DNA of 8,355 nucleotides, taken from Lachnospiraceae bacterium UBA7109. Lineage in GTDB: Bacteria > Bacillota > Clostridia > Lachnospirales > Lachnospiraceae. Position 1 is the stretch's first letter, and each line of letters begins with the position of its first letter. The position numbers and the translations under genes are program-made. The stretch spans positions 4,497 to 12,851 of the forward strand of contig DKYD01000018.1 of assembly GCA_002492335.1 (NCBI GenBank), written 5' to 3'. This document shows positions 6,097-8,355 of the stretch, piece by piece. The notes beneath the pieces were generated by a model. That model saw only the letters and a program-made list of their open reading frames with translations. It was not told where the DNA came from and ran no database searches.

Positions 6097-6873
6097 CTAA
6101 TTTATGATTCTGCCAAGGTGCTTTAAAAACATCTGTTGTACCTCTGGGTATTCGCCTAATCCCTTCAGGTGGCAGGTGACTTCATAGCCATGGCTTTCGA
6201 AGACAGATTTCCAGGAATCTGGTTCGTTTCCTGCCATATCATTTACTGCATGGTCTCCGGCAACAATCATCAGGGGCGCGAGATGTATTTTTCTGGTCTT
6301 TTGTTTTTTCAGAAGAGAAAGTACATGTTCTAATTCCGGGTATCCTTCTACAGTTCCAATATGTATATTGCCGTGCCCCATCTCCTGAAACATATAATCA
6401 AGAGCAGGGTAAACTGTATTGGAGTAATGTTCACTTCCATGACCCATAAGAATCAGGGCTTCGTCTTCGTGCAGAGAGGAAAACTCTCTGGTCAGAACAT
6501 GAATCATTTCCCGCATATCCTCTGTAGATGAAATGAGAGGAGCACCAAAAGAAATGGAATGAAAATCTCCACGGAATTTCAGGGCGTCCTCCCGCATCTG
6601 CTCATTTTCTGTTCCATTTATGACGTGAGTGGGTTGAATATAGATGTCTGTAATTTGATTTTCCTTCATTTCTTCCATAGCTTGCGATACATCTGCAATG
6701 TGCTCTCCTGTAGCTTCCAGGATCTTTTCCCGGATGATTCCACTCGTCCATGCACTGTATACCGGGACGTCCGGGTATGCTTGTCTGATTGTCTCTTCGA
6801 TTGCTTCAATTGTGACGGCGCGCGTTTTTGCGTAACTGGTACCGAAGCTTACAATAAGAATTCCTTTTTTCAT
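6097..6873 (-). CDS. cbiK: Sirohydrochlorin cobaltochelatase (CbiK, anaerobic cobalamin pathway)
   Basis: Class II chelatase that inserts Co2+ into sirohydrochlorin to make cobalt-sirohydrochlorin, the first committed step of the oxygen-independent B12 route; no ATP is needed. The protein is 258 aa, near the usual 260. The N-terminus MKKGILIVSFGTSY is characteristic. Residues expected at the metal site are in place at almost the numbering of Salmonella CbiK: Glu89 in GTENEQ, His145 in LMGHGSEH, and His208 in MIVAGDHAVNDMAG. No signal peptide is present, so it should be cytoplasmic, unlike periplasmic CbiK forms of sulfate reducers. Its ATG overlaps the cbiO stop in a 4-bp ATGA, with AAGGAG (6887-6882) eight bases upstream, so it is the last gene of the cobalt operon. 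Related chelatases can accept iron or nickel, but the transporter neighbours argue for cobalt. Confidence 0.95.
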   Translation of the reverse strand: MKKGILIVSFGTSYAKTRAVTIEAIEETIRQAYPDVPVYSAWTSGIIREKILEATGEHIADVSQAMEEMKENQITDIYIQPTHVINGTENEQMREDALKFRGDFHSISFGAPLISSTEDMREMIHVLTREFSSLHEDEALILMGHGSEHYSNTVYPALDYMFQEMGHGNIHIGTVEGYPELEHVLSLLKKQKTRKIHLAPLMIVAGDHAVNDMAGNEPDSWKSVFESHGYEVTCHLKGLGEYPEVQQMFLKHLGRIIN

Positions 6874-7667
6874 AATCTCAGCTCCTTCCGATAGTGTTCC
6901 AGGATTTCCGGATGTTTTAAAATAGAAAGAATCGTCGGCGGTTTTAAGTTTGCTGTCTGCAGTATTTTCTCATTAGAAAATATTTCCTGCGGCGTCCCGG
7001 TACTCAGGATCTTCCCTTCGTGGAATAGCAGAATCTGATCCGCCCATTCAAAGGCATAGTCAACATCGTGGGTAGCCATAAGGATGGTAATTCCCTGTGC
7101 CGCAGCCAGATCAATGATTTTATGGACGAGATCCGTATGCAGAGGGTCCAGAGAAGCGGCAGGTTCATCAAAGATAATAAGCTGAGGCTGCATGACGAGA
7201 ATGTCCGCAATCGCCACAATTTTTTTCTGACCGCCGCTTAGGGCATGCACCGGTTTGTGTGCAAATGGAGTAATGCCCAGGAGTTCCATGATTTCATTTA
7301 CTTTTTTGCGGGCTTCATTTTCCGGCATGCCCATGCTCAGAAGCCCGAAGGAAATTTCCTGAAAAACACTGGCTGAAAAGAGCTGATTGTCCGGATCCTG
7401 AAAGACAATCCCGACCTTGCTTCTGAGTTCAAGAAGTCCTCTTCTGGAGTAATCGAGAGGCTTGCCGTCGTAACAGATTGTACCGCTGTCTGGTTTGTGT
7501 ATTCCGTTGCAGCACAGAAAAAAGGTGGATTTTCCGGAACCATTGGAACCCATACAGGCAATTTTCTTTCCTCTGGGAATTTGAAGGGAAAGATGATCCA
7601 GGGCGGGAGTATTTTCTCCTTCGTAAGTGTAGCATATATTTTTTGCTTCTAATAAAATATCATCCAT
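6870..7667 (-). CDS. cbiO: Cobalt energy-coupling-factor transporter ATPase (CbiO)
   Basis: ATP-binding subunit that powers a cobalt importer together with CbiQ and the substrate-binding CbiM/CbiN. It is 265 aa, within the usual range. Nucleotide-binding landmarks: Walker A GSNGSGKST (40-48), Q-loop Gln90 in VFQDPDNQLF, signature LSGGQKK (143-149), Walker B LIIFDEP (163-169) with catalytic Glu168, and switch His200 in MATHD. The phrase FQDPDNQLFSASVFQEISFG is typical of ECF-type ATPases (CbiO/EcfA) rather than classical importers. The start at 7667 is supported by GGAGGT (7683-7678) ten bases upstream, lying at the end of cbiQ. Its stop overlaps the cbiK start. By sequence alone it could be a general EcfA, but cbiQ and cbiK on either side point to cobalt. 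Confidence 0.94.
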   Translation of the reverse strand: MDDILLEAKNICYTYEGENTPALDHLSLQIPRGKKIACMGSNGSGKSTFFLCCNGIHKPDSGTICYDGKPLDYSRRGLLELRSKVGIVFQDPDNQLFSASVFQEISFGLLSMGMPENEARKKVNEIMELLGITPFAHKPVHALSGGQKKIVAIADILVMQPQLIIFDEPAASLDPLHTDLVHKIIDLAAAQGITILMATHDVDYAFEWADQILLFHEGKILSTGTPQEIFSNEKILQTANLKPPTILSILKHPEILEHYRKELRL

Positions 7668-7675
7668 TTCGTTTT

Positions 7676-8355
7676 TTACCTCCGTATGTGTACCAGGATT
7701 GTCATAGCTGTTAATAAAAGTTCAAATATAACAATCAGAAGAATTTCTGATTGTTTTGCCTGGTGTTCTTCCGGCAGGACCCGGATCACTCCATTATAAC
7801 AACGTGCTTCCATCGCATCGTAGAGTGCGCCGGAGCGTTTGATGGACAGGACAAAAACAGAACTTATCATGGCGGCGAAAGACTTTCGCGCGGTGCGTAA
7901 GTTTCTGTTTCCGAGCCTTGAATTTTGTGAAACTGTAATCGCTGACGCCATGTGAAGCATCACAAATATATAACGGTAGATCAGAAGCATCAGTTCAATG
8001 ATAATGGCCGGTACGTGTAGTTTTTTTAAAACGCCTAATATGTCCGTGACAGGCGTGTTAAGTGACAGAAAGTACAGGCAGGATACACAGGCAAGCGCGG
8101 TACAGATGAGCTGGATCCCATTTTCAAGACCGGCATGGCTTCCGGTAATATACCACGAACCAATTGAAATAGAAAAGGCGTCAAGAGGAATGCGGGAAAT
8201 ATTAAGGAAAATTGCCAGCGTACTAAGAAACAGGAATGCCAGTGGTATGCACAGAAGCTTGAAATAGTGGGAAAAAGAGATGCCTCCTTTTCCCACGGTG
8301 AGAATTCCTGTGACAAGCATGACGAAGCAGGATATCAGAATAGAACGGCCGATGA
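7676..8355 (-). CDS. cbiQ: Cobalt ECF transporter transmembrane subunit CbiQ, 5' end outside the window
   Basis: Membrane scaffold of the cobalt importer that couples CbiO to the substrate-binding CbiM. The reading frame stays open to the window edge: 11 further codons precede the ATG at 8320, so 225 residues of the C-terminal part are visible and the true start lies beyond 8355. The CbiQ family is typically about 230-270 aa, so little is missing. Hydrophobic segments include those around FKLLCIPLAFLFLSTLAIFL, the Cys/Leu-rich LICTALACVSCLYFLSL, IIELMLLIYRYIFVMLHMA, and a last helix ILLIVIFELLLTAMTILV. The coupling motif AMEARCYNG corresponds to the Ala-Arg-Gly motif by which EcfT/CbiQ contacts the ATPases, here with Cys in place of Gly as in some CbiQ proteins. 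The stop is 8 bp before cbiO, the same operon; cbiM and cbiN are expected upstream. Confidence 0.92.
   Translation of the reverse strand, partial: IGRSILISCFVMLVTGILTVGKGGISFSHYFKLLCIPLAFLFLSTLAIFLNISRIPLDAFSISIGSWYITGSHAGLENGIQLICTALACVSCLYFLSLNTPVTDILGVLKKLHVPAIIIELMLLIYRYIFVMLHMASAITVSQNSRLGNRNLRTARKSFAAMISSVFVLSIKRSGALYDAMEARCYNGVIRVLPEEHQAKQSEILLIVIFELLLTAMTILVHIRR
7678..7683 (-). promoter_or_regulatory. Ribosome binding site of cbiO within the cbiQ 3' end
   Basis: GGAGGT on the minus strand, ten bases before the ATG at 7667 and overlapping the last base of the cbiQ stop region. It decides between ATG 7667 and the out-of-frame ATG at 7663, and implies coupled translation of the two transporter subunits. 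Confidence 0.6.

Noticed and set aside
6559..6894. A 111-codon plus-strand open frame opposite cbiK
   Set aside because: It is antisense to catalytic parts of CbiK and has no supporting signals.

Overview
The window looks like chromosomal DNA from an anaerobic gut-type Bacillota of class Clostridia, most likely Lachnospiraceae. The clues are strong AGGAGG-type ribosome binding sites, moderate AT content, a YerC/TrpR-like regulator, an oxygen-sensitive indolepyruvate:ferredoxin oxidoreductase, and anaerobic-route cobalt genes (cbiK, cbiO, cbiQ). Taxonomy is inferred from gene content and style, since no search could be run. No mobile element, CRISPR array, tRNA or rRNA is visible.

Layout. From 1 to about 4355 there is one plus-strand operon: promoter, TrpR/YerC-like regulator (65-358), iorA (374-2101), iorB (2114-2683) and an AMP-forming acyl/aryl-CoA ligase (2719-4353). 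Gaps between these genes are 35 bp or less. A shared bidirectional terminator (4377-4426) separates it from convergent minus-strand genes: a sodium:solute symporter (4439-5971) and, upstream of it, cbiK (6097-6873), cbiO (6870-7667) and a 5'-truncated cbiQ (7676-8355, running off the window). Between the symporter and cbiK lies an unusual operator-like region: a perfect 16-bp inverted repeat (6005-6042) nested with further copies of the same half-site and overlapping a candidate promoter.

How the genes work together. IorAB interconverts aryl-pyruvates (indolepyruvate, phenylpyruvate, hydroxyphenylpyruvate) and arylacetyl-CoA, using ferredoxin. The ligase makes or consumes a CoA thioester with ATP/AMP. 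Together they connect aromatic amino acids (through a transaminase not in this window) with arylacetates. The direction cannot be read from DNA: it may be oxidative Stickland-type breakdown, or reductive carboxylation that salvages arylacetates into aromatic amino acids. An AMP-forming rather than ADP-forming ligase, and a TrpR-superfamily regulator as first gene, make the salvage reading attractive. The cbi genes form a separate unit: CbiQ and CbiO belong to an energy-coupling cobalt transporter whose CbiM/CbiN parts would lie outside the window, and CbiK inserts the cobalt into sirohydrochlorin for cobalamin synthesis. The symporter has its own candidate promoter and an unknown substrate.

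Most of this is recognisable metabolism. The least explained items are the symporter operator and the regulator-iorAB-ligase linkage.
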